Positions 26,040 through 37,469 of a DNA stretch of 64,000 bases are shown here, piece by piece; position 1 is the stretch's first letter, and each line of letters begins with the position of its first letter. The translations under genes were made by a program, and so were the position numbers. The stretch is from Paludibacter sp. 47-17 (GTDB taxonomy: Bacteria; Bacteroidota; Bacteroidia; Bacteroidales; Paludibacteraceae): positions 1-64,000 of the forward strand of contig MKVT01000025.1 of the NCBI GenBank assembly GCA_001898935.1. The letters run 5' to 3'. The notes beneath the pieces are model-generated. The model did no database searches. It had not been told where the DNA came from and worked only from the letters and a program-made list of their open reading frames with translations.

Positions 26040-27101
26040 ATGGAGATTAGTGAGTATGCAAAAGAAGCGGTAGTGCTTTTGAAAAACATGATTTGCATTC
26101 CTTCGTTCAGCAGGGAGGAAGGGAAGGTGGCCGACTGGTTGCAACGTTACATCGAGTTGCAGGGGTATACTGCCAATCGTCTGGGGAATAATGTGTGGCT
26201 GATGAGTCCGGGCTTCGATCCGTCGCGTCGTACTTTGTTGCTGAATTCGCACATCGATACCGTTAAGCCGGTGGAAGGATGGACGCACGACCCGTTTCGT
26301 CCCACCCCGGAAGGTACTAAGTTGTACGGGTTGGGAAGCAACGATGCGGGCGCTTCGGTGGTGAGTCTGCTGCAGGTGTTTTTCATGCTTTCGGCACGTC
26401 CTCAGTCGTATAATCTGATTTTTGCAGCATCGGCCGAGGAAGAAGTGTCGGGTGCCAACGGCATTGAGAGTTTGCTGAAAGAGCTGCCTGCCATCGATTT
26501 TGCGATTGTGGGCGAACCTACCGAAATGCAGGTGGCAGTGGCCGAAAAGGGATTGATGGTGCTCGATTGTACTACTTTTGGTAAGTCGGGCCATGCTGCC
26601 CATGGTACGGGCGATAATGCACTCTATAAGGCAATGGATGCTATCGATTGGTTCCGGCATTACGAGTTTCCGTTGCAGACGGAGTTTCTGGGGCCTGTAC
26701 GTATGACGGTCACGCAGATCAACGCCGGAACGCAGCACAATGTGATACCCGACAAATGCAGTTTTGTGGTGGACGTACGGTCCAACGAGATGTATTCGAA
26801 CGTGGAATTGCTCGAGTTGATTCAGGGTTTTGTGGATTGCCGGGTGACGGCCCGGTCGACCCGCCTGAGCTCCACGGCGACTCCGCTCGATCATCCGGTG
26901 GTGCGGCGTGCGCAAGCCATGGGGCGTGAGCTTTACGGCTCTCCGACCCTGTCGGATCAGGCGTTGATGCCTTTCCCCAGCGTGAAAATGGGCCCGGGCA
27001 AATCGGCCCGGTCGCACACGGCCAACGAGTACATACGTATTCCGGAAATTGAAGAGGCCATTGAGGTGTATGTTGAATTACTGGATGGGTTGGCTTTGTA
27101 G
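26040..27101 (+). CDS. argE: M20 deacylase, acyl-ornithine/acyl-citrulline deacetylase-like
   Basis: The 353-residue M20 family metallohydrolase has the metal-ligand and catalytic motifs SHIDTVKP, GLGSNDAG and SAEEEVSG, and a mid-chain dimerisation domain. It should remove the N-acyl group in the last acylated step of arginine synthesis. The presence of argF' and argB upstream in the same operon favours that role over a general dipeptidase. The start is the ATG at 26040; a GTG six bases earlier is less likely. It ends with no gap from the convergent SNF2 helicase gene. Confidence 0.85.
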   Translation: MEISEYAKEAVVLLKNMICIPSFSREEGKVADWLQRYIELQGYTANRLGNNVWLMSPGFDPSRRTLLLNSHIDTVKPVEGWTHDPFRPTPEGTKLYGLGSNDAGASVVSLLQVFFMLSARPQSYNLIFAASAEEEVSGANGIESLLKELPAIDFAIVGEPTEMQVAVAEKGLMVLDCTTFGKSGHAAHGTGDNALYKAMDAIDWFRHYEFPLQTEFLGPVRMTVTQINAGTQHNVIPDKCSFVVDVRSNEMYSNVELLELIQGFVDCRVTARSTRLSSTATPLDHPVVRRAQAMGRELYGSPTLSDQALMPFPSVKMGPGKSARSHTANEYIRIPEIEEAIEVYVELLDGLAL

Positions 27102-29972
27102 TCAAAGCATCTGCATCAGTTCGTCGACATTGATTTTGAGGGTAGCCTCCGGGTTTTCGTCGATCATGGTATGGAAAAGCGCTTTTTTCTCTTCCTGGAG
27201 GAGGAGTATTTTCTCCTCCACCGACGATCGCGTAATAAACTTATAAACAAATACCTTGTTGGTTTGCCCGATCCGGTGTGCCCGGTCGAATGCCTGCGCT
27301 TCGGCTGCCGGATTCCACCACGGATCGAGCAACAATACATAGCTGGCCCGGGTAAGATTGAGCCCGGTGCCTCCGGCTTTGAGCGAGAGCAGAAAGAACG
27401 GGTAATCGTCGCTGGTTTGGAACCGGTCCACCTGTTCCTTCCGGTCGCTCGTGGAGCCGTCGATATAACAATAGTTGACCTGTTGTTCGTCGAGGTACCT
27501 GCGAAATAGCTTTAAATGCTCGGTGAAGCTGCTGAATACGAGCGCTTTATTGCCTTGCCGCCGGATGTCGTCCAGTATTTCGCACACCAATTCAAATTTT
27601 CCCGAACTTCCGGTGTACTGTTTATCGGCCAGCACCGGATGATTGGCCGCCTGGCGAAGCCGCATCAAGCCTTCGAGTAAAGCGATCGCATTTTGCCTGC
27701 TGTTTTTTTTGTCCAGCATTTTATCCCGGAACTGGTTGCGGGTTTCCCGGTAGAATTCCTGCTGCGATTCATCCATGTCGCAATATTGCACGATGATCGA
27801 TTTTTCGGGTAAGTCGTTGAGCACCTCGTTTTTATGCCGGCGAAGCAGGAAAGGCCTGATGAGCCGGCGGTATAATGTCAATTTATCGTCGTTTTTACTT
27901 TCCTTCAGAAAACGAGGCAGACTCCCCAGGATGTTGCGGTTTACAAAATGCATCTGCGTCCATAAATCGCTGAGCGAATTTTCCACCGGCGTACCGGTAA
28001 GTGTCAGATAATGCCGCGCCTTGATCCCGAAACAGGCTGTAGCTGTAAGCGAATGCGGATTCTTGATCGCCTGCGCCTCATCCAGGATAACATAATTGAA
28101 TTCGAGCCGGCGCAACAACTCTGCATCGCGCCGGAGTATAGCATACGAAGTCAAGATCAGATCGGCCCCTGCAAACGATCCGGCGTCCACAGCACGATCG
28201 GGGCCGGCATGTGTATAAACAATCAGATCGCTGCAAAACTGTGCAGCTTCGTTGCGCCAGTTGTACAGTAAAGTCGTGGGAACCACCAGCAACGACATGC
28301 CCTCGGCTTGCTCCTTTACCCACTGCAACAAACAAAGCGTTTGCACCGTTTTTCCCAGTCCCATGTCATCGGCCAGGCATCCTCCGAGGTTCAACGCATT
28401 CAATTGCCGGAGCCAGTTATACCCCTCCTGCTGATACCGGCGCAAGCGTCCGTTGAATCCCTTCGGTAACTCAAACTCATCTACAGCTTTTCCCTCCAGC
28501 AGTGCACGGATGCCCAACTTATCGCCCAGCCTCACACTCCCGCTCTGGTAGAACGATCCGGTGACCATCACGTGGTGTTTTTTCAATATCACCCTGCCGT
28601 TTTCGGTGCGCGAAAATTCGGCCAGGCTACGGTATTCGTCGAACCAGGCCTGGGGAATGATGGCATAGGCGCCCCCGGGCAGGCGCAGCTGAGGTTGATT
28701 CCTGCGTATATGATTCAAGATTACGATGAAAGGAATCTCGTATTCGCCGAAAACAACCCGGCCTTTAATGTCGAACCAGTCCCGCTCTTCTTCAATGACT
28801 ACCGAGATCTCCTGTTCGCCGATAAAAAACCGGTTGGCCTCGCCGCTGGCTTCAAACTGTACGTCGATACCGGCACTCTCGATGGTTTTGAGGTGCTGAT
28901 TGATAAAATCGATCCCATCGGTGTACGACATCTTCTTAATCCTACCGTCGAGATCGATACCCAGCTGCCGTAATGCCCCGATCATTTCCGTTTCCAGCGC
29001 TTTGTCGCGCTCCACCTTTGTAATCGTAAAACTATCGTCGCTCATTTCCAGCCGGGTGGTTTTTGCTCCCTGGCCTGCCCAGAACCTGAAATTCTCGTAT
29101 TCAAACAGCAATTCCAGCACTACTTCACCACTCTGCAACGTACCGTCGGTCGCATCAAACAAGCTAAGCTGCCTGCTGGCCTTGTTCTCACGAACCCGCA
29201 ATACCGCATTGCTCATACCGCTGATCAGCTGGATGTCGAAACCCTTGGCCACCACGCGATTGGTGGTAGTAAGCGGCATAATCACTTTTTCGATGTAATC
29301 GGGAGCATTGCTCTGGAGTACGGTAACAAATGGTTTGGTGAAAAAAGGGACCAGCTTCATCCCATCCACACTCGGATCGAATTCGTACAAGCGATCGGCG
29401 ACCAGAATCCGCGCTTTACTTTGTGTAACCAATACTCCTTTCGCAATACTCAATGGCCGGTTGTTGAGCCGGATGTCGAGCGAATAAACAATTTTATCGG
29501 GCTGGTTGTCGAAACAATACATCAGTTCAGGCACATCTTCGACCCGGTGAATCCTTGTCCACATAAATGGGAACTTTCCTACGGGAAAATACAATGGCCG
29601 CGTTCCCACTAACTGAAAAAACCGGTCCATGCGCTTTTGCACATAATCAATCAGGTAGTTACGGAAATAAAGTGTCGTTTCATCGTTGCTTCTCGTGTTT
29701 GCCAACAACCGTTCAATATCGCTCCAGCTCCGGTTTTTGCCGTAATTCACCTTTTTCGCAATACAATCAGGATCGAGCTGAAAACAAAGTTCCGCCAGCC
29801 GGATATCCTGTTGGTCCATCCAATCGGTTTGCTGCGGAAGCGTTTCTTTCTTCAGCTTCACCGATCGGGCCCCGGGTATACCCTGCGCATCGGTATCCAC
29901 CAGCACACATTCGGGCAGGCAGCCCAGATGCGCATAGCTTACCAGGGTGTAAGCTACCATCTTATGATTCAT
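27102..29972 (-). CDS. SNF2 family helicase-like ATPase
   Basis: The 956-residue protein has a long N-terminal region of no clear fold (about residues 1-470). A SNF2 ATPase core follows: Walker A DMGLGKT, DEAQ in motif II, LTGTPVEN in motif III and the C-terminal helicase half with FSSFTEH and AFDRAHRIGQ. Bacterial SNF2 proteins bind DNA or RNA polymerase and remodel nucleoprotein complexes; the target here is unknown. It begins 11 bases after kdsD and closes the operon. Its end abuts the end of the M20 gene, leaving no space for a terminator. Confidence 0.92.
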   Translation of the reverse strand: MNHKMVAYTLVSYAHLGCLPECVLVDTDAQGIPGARSVKLKKETLPQQTDWMDQQDIRLAELCFQLDPDCIAKKVNYGKNRSWSDIERLLANTRSNDETTLYFRNYLIDYVQKRMDRFFQLVGTRPLYFPVGKFPFMWTRIHRVEDVPELMYCFDNQPDKIVYSLDIRLNNRPLSIAKGVLVTQSKARILVADRLYEFDPSVDGMKLVPFFTKPFVTVLQSNAPDYIEKVIMPLTTTNRVVAKGFDIQLISGMSNAVLRVRENKASRQLSLFDATDGTLQSGEVVLELLFEYENFRFWAGQGAKTTRLEMSDDSFTITKVERDKALETEMIGALRQLGIDLDGRIKKMSYTDGIDFINQHLKTIESAGIDVQFEASGEANRFFIGEQEISVVIEEERDWFDIKGRVVFGEYEIPFIVILNHIRRNQPQLRLPGGAYAIIPQAWFDEYRSLAEFSRTENGRVILKKHHVMVTGSFYQSGSVRLGDKLGIRALLEGKAVDEFELPKGFNGRLRRYQQEGYNWLRQLNALNLGGCLADDMGLGKTVQTLCLLQWVKEQAEGMSLLVVPTTLLYNWRNEAAQFCSDLIVYTHAGPDRAVDAGSFAGADLILTSYAILRRDAELLRRLEFNYVILDEAQAIKNPHSLTATACFGIKARHYLTLTGTPVENSLSDLWTQMHFVNRNILGSLPRFLKESKNDDKLTLYRRLIRPFLLRRHKNEVLNDLPEKSIIVQYCDMDESQQEFYRETRNQFRDKMLDKKNSRQNAIALLEGLMRLRQAANHPVLADKQYTGSSGKFELVCEILDDIRRQGNKALVFSSFTEHLKLFRRYLDEQQVNYCYIDGSTSDRKEQVDRFQTSDDYPFFLLSLKAGGTGLNLTRASYVLLLDPWWNPAAEAQAFDRAHRIGQTNKVFVYKFITRSSVEEKILLLQEEKKALFHTMIDENPEATLKINVDELMQML

Positions 29973-29983
29973 GCAGTAAGGAG

Positions 29984-30931
29984 TTACTTGAAGTCGATTA
30001 TATGGTGTATAGAGATAATTCCTTCCACTCTGCCTTCGTCGATCACCGGAAGCGTAGTGATGTTGCTGGCATCCATCAGGTCGAGAGCCTCGGTAAGCAG
30101 CTGATGGGGAGCGATGGATTTGAAGTTGCGCGTCATGAAATCACCGGCCGTCAGGCTTTTAATATCGTCGAAACCTTGCACCGCCCGGCGGATGTCCCCA
30201 TCGGTAATTATTCCCGTAGCGGCACCGCCGGCATCAACCACCACCGTCATTCCAAGACGCTTGTTGCTCACTTCGTATATCAGGTCCTTAAAAGTCGTAG
30301 TTTCGGTTACCCGCGGAATATCAGTTGTCATTTTATCCCGTACCCGCACCAGCAATTTACGGCCCAGTGCACCTCCGGGATGGTACAAGGCATAGTTCTC
30401 GGCTTTGAAATTACGCTTTTCCATCAGACAGATCGTCAAAGCATCGCCCATCACCAGGGTGGCGGTAGTCGAAGTGGTGGGCGCCAATCCCAGCGGGCAG
30501 GCCTCTTCGTCGACATGCACGTTAAGCACTACCGCTGCCTCACGGGCCAGGGGTGAAGCCGTATTGCCGGTGATACCTATTATCGGACAGCCAATGCGTT
30601 TAACCGGCGCTATGACGTTTAATATTTCCTGTGAACTGCCGCTGTTGGAAATCAGTACGACCACATCGCCGGTATTCAGCATGCCCAAATCGCCGTGCAT
30701 GGCCTCGGCTGCATTGATAAAAATGGCGGTGGTGCCGGTCGATGCCATCGACGAAGCAATTTTATGACCGATCGTGCCGGTCTTTCCTATCCCCATCACC
30801 ACGGTTTTGCCCTTGCAGGCATAAATCATTTCTACCGCCCGGTCGAACTCTTCGCCCAGCGCCTGTTGCATTTTCTTCAATTCGCCGATCTGTTGTTCGA
30901 CGATCTCTTTTGCCCTTCGCGTATAACTCAT
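29984..30931 (-). CDS. kdsD: arabinose-5-phosphate isomerase
   Basis: The 315-residue protein has an N-terminal SIS sugar-isomerase domain (about 1-190), with [17 protein letters not shown] and ISNSGSS, and two CBS domains at about 205-315. It is the KdsD/GutQ type that interconverts ribulose 5-phosphate and arabinose 5-phosphate, the precursor of KDO. Its start codon overlaps the stop of the kdsA-kdsC gene in an ATGA, so the two are likely translationally coupled. Confidence 0.93.
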   Translation of the reverse strand: MSYTRRAKEIVEQQIGELKKMQQALGEEFDRAVEMIYACKGKTVVMGIGKTGTIGHKIASSMASTGTTAIFINAAEAMHGDLGMLNTGDVVVLISNSGSSQEILNVIAPVKRIGCPIIGITGNTASPLAREAAVVLNVHVDEEACPLGLAPTTSTTATLVMGDALTICLMEKRNFKAENYALYHPGGALGRKLLVRVRDKMTTDIPRVTETTTFKDLIYEVSNKRLGMTVVVDAGGAATGIITDGDIRRAVQGFDDIKSLTAGDFMTRNFKSIAPHQLLTEALDLMDASNITTLPVIDEGRVEGIISIHHIIDFK

Positions 30932-32289
30932 GATTCCATTAGTATGTCGATAAATTCACGAACACAGCCTTCGCCTCCTTTTTTTGACAAAATGGTGATC
31001 CCGGGTACCGATTTTACGGCTTTCACGGCATCGCGCGGACACGCAGCCCATCCCACCTGTTCGAGCAGGTCGAGGCAATTCACATCATCGCCTATATAAG
31101 CCACCTGATCCAGGCCAATCCCTTCCTTTTCGCAAATCTCCAGCGCCGCTGCCAGTTTTCCCCCATCGCGCTTGCCCTGAACCAGGTAATCGAGCTTCAG
31201 CTTCTTAAAACGATACTCCACCAGCCGGGTCTCCTCGGAAGTGATGAATCCGGTTTTCATACCCGAGCGCCGCAATAACTGCAAGCCCATACCGTCGTGG
31301 GCATTGAAGCGTTTGGCCTCGTCGCGTGAGTTGAAATAATACATGCCGGCGTCGGTTTGAACTCCATCCACATCGGTAAGGAAGAGCCGGATTTCCTTCT
31401 TGGGGCGCTTGAATTCATCGGCTGCGGGTACGTGAGCGGCCGGTGCGGTACCAGCTTCCCTCAGAAAACGCTTGGTAAGGTCGTCGACCGCAACAGCTTG
31501 CTGCAAAATCTCTTTCATCTTATCGAGCCTGATCTGGTTCGGACCATCCGAAAAGGCAGCGTCGGGATCGGGATGTACCTCTGCAAAAATCACATCTACC
31601 CCTACCGCCAGTGCGGCACGCATCAGGTAAGGAACCATTTCGCGGTTTCCTCCGGACGAAGTACCTTGTCCGCCCGGCTTCTGCACCGAATGAGTAGCAT
31701 CGAACACCACCGGATACCCGTAACTGCGCATCTCCACCAATCCGGTCATGTCCACCACCAGGTTGTTGTAACCAAAACTGGAACCCCGCTCGCCGATCAT
31801 GATGCGCCGGTTGCCGGTTTCTTCCAGTTTACGAATCACATTTTTCATGTCCCAGGGAGCCATGAATTGTCCCTTTTTTACATGGACTGCCTTGCCGGTG
31901 CGCGCGGCAGCTATCAACAAATCGGTCTGACGCGATAAAAATGCCGGAATCTGAAGAATGTCGGCCACCTCGGCCACCTGATCGCACTGCCAGCTCTCGT
32001 GCACATCGGTCACTACCGCCAGTCCCAACTCATCCTTTACCCGTTTTAAAATCTGCAGTCCCTTGTCGATTCCCACCCCCCGGGGCGCTTCCGGCGAAGT
32101 ACGGTTGGCTTTGTCGAACGACGATTTAAATACGAAATGGATATTCAGTTCGTTGCATACCTGTTGAAGGTACGAGGCCACCTGCATCGTCATCTCTTCG
32201 GATTCGATGGCGCACGGACCGGCTATGAGCATGAATCGCCGGTTTCCGCCGGCGATACACTGTTCGTTGATAATTACTTCCTTGGTCAT
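30928..32289 (-). CDS. KDO-8-phosphate synthase fused to KDO-8-phosphate phosphatase
   Basis: One 453-residue chain joins two successive KDO enzymes. Residues 1 to about 278 are KdsA, which condenses arabinose 5-phosphate with phosphoenolpyruvate. The motif AGPCAIES carries the Cys (Cys26) found in metal-dependent class II enzymes. After a linker of about 20 residues, residues 299-453 are a KdsC-like HAD phosphatase with DVDG (Asp306, Asp308) and YIGDDVN. The next gene encodes KdsD, so three steps of KDO synthesis are covered by two coupled genes. No frame break or internal stop is seen, so the fusion is real in this sequence. Its ATGA overlap with the upstream gene suggests coupling there too. 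Confidence 0.9.
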   Translation of the reverse strand: MTKEVIINEQCIAGGNRRFMLIAGPCAIESEEMTMQVASYLQQVCNELNIHFVFKSSFDKANRTSPEAPRGVGIDKGLQILKRVKDELGLAVVTDVHESWQCDQVAEVADILQIPAFLSRQTDLLIAAARTGKAVHVKKGQFMAPWDMKNVIRKLEETGNRRIMIGERGSSFGYNNLVVDMTGLVEMRSYGYPVVFDATHSVQKPGGQGTSSGGNREMVPYLMRAALAVGVDVIFAEVHPDPDAAFSDGPNQIRLDKMKEILQQAVAVDDLTKRFLREAGTAPAAHVPAADEFKRPKKEIRLFLTDVDGVQTDAGMYYFNSRDEAKRFNAHDGMGLQLLRRSGMKTGFITSEETRLVEYRFKKLKLDYLVQGKRDGGKLAAALEICEKEGIGLDQVAYIGDDVNCLDLLEQVGWAACPRDAVKAVKSVPGITILSKKGGEGCVREFIDILMES

Positions 32290-33230
32290 GTGTTAAATTG
32301 ATAAGCTCTTACCCAGTCGACTTCCAGCAGGCCTTCGCCGCCTTCGTCGTGTACGGGAATAAAAGAATTGATCTTCATAAAAAGCGGCTCCCATGGAATA
32401 TTGCCGGTGCTGCGGAGCACCACGATATTGTTCACCGACCAGACGAGTTCGTGTTGAGTCCATTCGAGCCCGTAAATAAAATATGCCGAAGGATCGATGC
32501 CGGAAATGGTCACGCCATCGCCCGAGTTATTGTTCACAAAACCCATTTGAACTTCTTTCCCATTGAAATGGAAGATGTTGATATGGGGTTGCCGATGTTC
32601 GCCTCCCAGCCAAAACGCGTGATGCACCTTGCCTGTGCAGCGTATTTTGGCTTTGAATATGCCTCCACGCTGGTTGAAAGCCGCTGCGTTCTGAATGATA
32701 TCGGAAGTGTAAAAGAAATCTTTCTCCACGAAACCGTTGCGCGGATGCCAGGCCATTGCCCTGCAGGCTTCACGCCGCGTGTGTATCTGCAACACCCCGT
32801 CGCGGGTGGTGGTATTGTTACCCGAATTATTGGCTTGCTGCTCGTTGTGAAACGAGTAATTTCGCTTCATCGTTTCATTTTTAAAAAAGAAACCGGGCCG
32901 CCAGGCATTGGGTTTGTCTTTTTCCCAGTAAAAATCGTCGCCGAAACTCAGGTACACATCGCGGTGCCCGTATAATTTACCGCCGATATTAGCAAGGTAG
33001 AGTTTAACGTCGGGATGCTTGCCGAGTTCCTTTAGTTTTTGCTGCTTCGTTTTGCGGGTCGCGGGCGACGACAGCTTCACCTCCAGAAACAACTGGCGAT
33101 ACGACGCGATAGCGGGAGAGTTTCTGATGGCCTCGTATCGGGCGGCGTTGGTCAGAAACTCGTACTCCTGCTTTTCGATTATCGGTGTAGGCCGGAGTAT
33201 TCCCAGTATGCGTTTCCAGAATAGATTCAT
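32286..33230 (-). CDS. GH16-fold protein lacking the catalytic acids
   Basis: The 314-residue protein looks like a family 16 glycoside hydrolase or concanavalin-like sandwich: [17 protein letters not shown] and the closing EVDWVRAYQ are recognisable. The catalytic ExDxxE site should follow AFWLGG, but the segment there reads HINIFHF (216-222), with no acidic residue. I therefore do not predict hydrolase activity; a binding role or another reaction is possible. The start is the ATG at 33230, 8 bases after gyrB; the longer frame runs into gyrB. There is no signal peptide, which is odd for this fold. It overlaps the kdsA-kdsC start by 4 bases. Confidence 0.78.
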   Translation of the reverse strand: MNLFWKRILGILRPTPIIEKQEYEFLTNAARYEAIRNSPAIASYRQLFLEVKLSSPATRKTKQQKLKELGKHPDVKLYLANIGGKLYGHRDVYLSFGDDFYWEKDKPNAWRPGFFFKNETMKRNYSFHNEQQANNSGNNTTTRDGVLQIHTRREACRAMAWHPRNGFVEKDFFYTSDIIQNAAAFNQRGGIFKAKIRCTGKVHHAFWLGGEHRQPHINIFHFNGKEVQMGFVNNNSGDGVTISGIDPSAYFIYGLEWTQHELVWSVNNIVVLRSTGNIPWEPLFMKINSFIPVHDEGGEGLLEVDWVRAYQFNT

Positions 33231-33238
33231 CCGGTATG

Positions 33239-35236
<1,998 letters not shown>

Positions 35237-35251
35237 TTACAAAAAAACACA

Positions 35252-35282
35252 CAAATATAGCACAAAAATCCCGTCCGGGCAA
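35252..35282 (-). promoter_or_regulatory. gyrB operon promoter
   Basis: On the minus strand TATATTTG (35252-35259) is an exact -7 match, with TTG (35280-35282) 20 bp upstream. The start codon is about 55 bases downstream of the -7 box. Confidence 0.75.
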
Positions 35283-35315
35283 CAGTTGGCGACTATCTAT
35301 CTCGAATATTATTCG

Positions 35316-35323
35316 TACTTTTG
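35316..35323 (+). promoter_or_regulatory. -7 box of metF
   Basis: TACTTTTG matches TAnnTTTG and lies 36 bases upstream of the ATG at 35360. I see no well-placed -33 box. Confidence 0.55.
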
Positions 35324-35359
35324 CACACTTTAATTCGTTTTACTGAAAATAAGTGTTTC

Positions 35360-36307
35360 ATGAGTATTGTTAATAGAATTACCACCGCCGGTAAAACTGC
35401 TTTTTCCTTCGAATTGCTTCCTCCGTTAAAGGGGAACGGCATCGAATCGGTGTACCGAACCATCGATACCTTGCGCGAATTCGATCCGAAGTATATCAAT
35501 ATTACCACCCATCGTAGCGAGATGGTTTACAAGGAATTACCAGGCGGATTGTTTGAGCGGGTTGCCGAGCGCCACCGGCCCGGAACGGTGGCTGTTGCGG
35601 CCGCAATTCAGAATAAATACCACATTCCGGTGGTTCCGCATATTTTATGCAGCGGCTTTACACCCGAAGAGACCGAATACGTGCTGATCGATCTTCAATT
35701 TTTAGGAATTACCGATTTGTTGTTGCTGCGGGGCGATAAAGCCCGTCACGATAAGTCGTTTATCCCAACGGGCCACAGCCATGCAACCGAACTGCAGGCG
35801 CAGGTGAACCGGTTTAACGAGGGTTATTTTTACGATGGTACCAAACTACGTTCGGCTGTTCAGCCTTTTTCGTACGGTATGGCCTGCTATCCCGAGAAAC
35901 ATGAAGAAGCTCCCAACCTCGATTCGGATATTCAATATGCAATTCAGAAAGTAAATGCCGGTGCCGAATACCTGGTTACGCAAATGTTTTTCGACAATCG
36001 GAAGTATTACGATTTTGTCGGTAAATTGCGCGCGGCCGGAGTTCAGGTCCCTGTGATCCCGGGCATTAAGCCCATCACCCTGATGAATCAGCTGACGGTA
36101 TTGCCGAAGATTTTTCATACCGATATACCCGAAGATTTTGCCGTTGCTTTGCGCAGTTGTACCTCCGACGAACAGGCCGTTGAGGTGGGAATTGAATGGT
36201 GTACGGCTCAGGTAAAGGATCTTATTGCCCATGGAGCGCCGAGCATTCATTTTTACACCATGATGGCGACGCAAAGTGTTAAACGGGTGGCCAAAGCTGT
36301 TTTTTAA
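35360..36307 (+). CDS. metF: 5,10-methylenetetrahydrofolate reductase
   Basis: The 315-residue TIM-barrel flavoprotein reduces methylenetetrahydrofolate to methyltetrahydrofolate, which supplies the methyl group of methionine. Visible features are the FSFELLPP opening, LLLRGDKA, PFSYGMACYPE, a TQMFFD metal/flavin region and PVIPGIKP. The ATG at 35360 follows the -7 box; the longer frame starts at a TTG that overlaps it. A DksA-like gene follows after about 95 bases with its own likely promoter. Confidence 0.93.
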   Translation: MSIVNRITTAGKTAFSFELLPPLKGNGIESVYRTIDTLREFDPKYINITTHRSEMVYKELPGGLFERVAERHRPGTVAVAAAIQNKYHIPVVPHILCSGFTPEETEYVLIDLQFLGITDLLLLRGDKARHDKSFIPTGHSHATELQAQVNRFNEGYFYDGTKLRSAVQPFSYGMACYPEKHEEAPNLDSDIQYAIQKVNAGAEYLVTQMFFDNRKYYDFVGKLRAAGVQVPVIPGIKPITLMNQLTVLPKIFHTDIPEDFAVALRSCTSDEQAVEVGIEWCTAQVKDLIAHGAPSIHFYTMMATQSVKRVAKAVF

Positions 36308-36310
36308 ACT

Positions 36311-36341
36311 ATTGCCCAACTGAAACAAAAATCGTATATTC
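36311..36341 (+). promoter_or_regulatory. promoter of the DksA-like gene
   Basis: TTG (36311-36313) and TATATTCG (36334-36341) are 20 bp apart; the -7 box has one mismatch. The leader of about 55 bases contains two copies of CTAATCACTA. Confidence 0.5.
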
Positions 36342-36370
36342 GCAGCAATTTTCAGGTGGTTCACCAACCA

Positions 36371-36394
36371 CTAATCACTAACCCCTAATCACTA
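36371..36394. repeat. two direct copies of CTAATCACTA
   Basis: CTAATCACTA occurs at 36371-36380 and 36385-36394, four bases apart, just upstream of the DksA-like start codon. It falls in the transcribed leader. Confidence 0.85.
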
Positions 36395-36402
36395 CTAAGA
36401 GT

Positions 36403-36780
36403 ATGGACGAAAAAATAAGATATTCGGATGCTGAGCTGGATGAATTCCGTCAGATTATTCTCGAAAAACTCGATAAAGCTCAGAAAGATTACGAGATGTT
36501 GAGAAACGGACTTACCAATCTCGACGGCAACGATGTAATGGATACTTCGCCCACCTTCAAGGTGTTGGAGGAAGGTGCCGCTACACTCACCAAAGAAGAA
36601 TCGGGCCGGTTGGCTCAACGTCAGATGAAGTTTATTCAACACCTTCAGGCTGCCCTGGTACGCATCGAGAATAAAACCTACGGAATTTGCCGGGAAACAG
36701 GTAAGTTGATTCCCAAGGAACGCCTGCGCGCCGTGCCCCACGCCACCCTGAGCATTGAAGCCAAATCGCAGCAGAAATAA
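36403..36780 (+). CDS. DksA/TraR family protein with a degenerate zinc site
   Basis: The 125-residue protein has the coiled-coil N-terminal half and the C-terminal zinc-finger-like module of the DksA/TraR family (YGICRETGKLIPKERL). Only one Cys remains of the usual four, so zinc binding in the standard way is unlikely. Family members bind RNA polymerase through the secondary channel and modulate stringent-response transcription with ppGpp. The Bacteroidetes homologues I know share this Cys-poor finger. It precedes lspA. Confidence 0.85.
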   Translation: MDEKIRYSDAELDEFRQIILEKLDKAQKDYEMLRNGLTNLDGNDVMDTSPTFKVLEEGAATLTKEESGRLAQRQMKFIQHLQAALVRIENKTYGICRETGKLIPKERLRAVPHATLSIEAKSQQK

Positions 36781-36860
36781 ATTCAACTCTACACATTGCA
36801 AACCGGCAAAAGGGTCGCTTCAGTTGATCTTTTGCCGTTTTGTTGTTTAATACCTTTTTT

Positions 36861-37469
36861 ATGTCGGTAACAAAAAAATCTTTACTTCTGATTTTTATTG
36901 TTTTACTCATCGACCAGGTGAGTAAATTCTACATTAAGCTCAATTTCAGAATCGGCGAATCGATCGAAGTATTCAGCTGGTTTCAGATTTATTTTATTGA
37001 AAACAACGGGATGGCTTTTGGAATGGAGATTTTCGGGAAGCTGTTTCTTACGCTGTTCCGAATCGTGGCGGTGGGCGGATTGGGCTATTTTATTTATTAC
37101 TTAATTAAAAAGGGAGCGCGTACCGGTTTCGTGTTGTCGGTAGCCTTGTTGCTGGCAGGGGCTGCAGGCAATATTTTCGACTCCGTGCTGTACGGCGTCC
37201 TGTTCAACGACAGCTACGGACAGGTAGCCAGTTTTCTGCCGGCCGAAGGAGGATATGCTCCCTTGTTCTATGGTAAGGTGGTCGACATGTTGTATTTCCC
37301 GCTTATCGTGAACGAGGCGGGTGAAACGCTCTTTTTCAGCCCGGTGTTTAACGTGGCCGATTCGGCCATCAGTGTGGCTGCTGCCATTATCCTGCTGTTT
37401 TACCGAAAAGACCTGAACGAGCACCTCGAATCGGATAAGTCGAAGAAAAAAGAAGTGGAAAATGCGTAA
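36861..37469 (+). CDS. lspA: lipoprotein signal peptidase
   Basis: The 202-residue inner-membrane aspartyl protease cleaves signal peptides of lipidated prolipoproteins. It has four hydrophobic segments and the family motifs NNGMAFG, GNIFDSV and VVDMLYF, which hold the two catalytic Asp residues. The start is the ATG at 36861. It overlaps the next gene by 8 bases. Lipoproteins predicted here (the PorW/SprE-like protein, glutaminyl cyclase and DUF4296 protein) are plausible substrates. Confidence 0.95.
   Translation: MSVTKKSLLLIFIVLLIDQVSKFYIKLNFRIGESIEVFSWFQIYFIENNGMAFGMEIFGKLFLTLFRIVAVGGLGYFIYYLIKKGARTGFVLSVALLLAGAAGNIFDSVLYGVLFNDSYGQVASFLPAEGGYAPLFYGKVVDMLYFPLIVNEAGETLFFSPVFNVADSAISVAAAIILLFYRKDLNEHLESDKSKKKEVENA

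Noticed and set aside
30928-32289. A sequencing error joining two separate genes kdsA and kdsC
   Set aside because: The frame is open across a natural Pro/Ala-rich linker of about 20 residues and both domains are complete, so a true fusion is the simpler reading.
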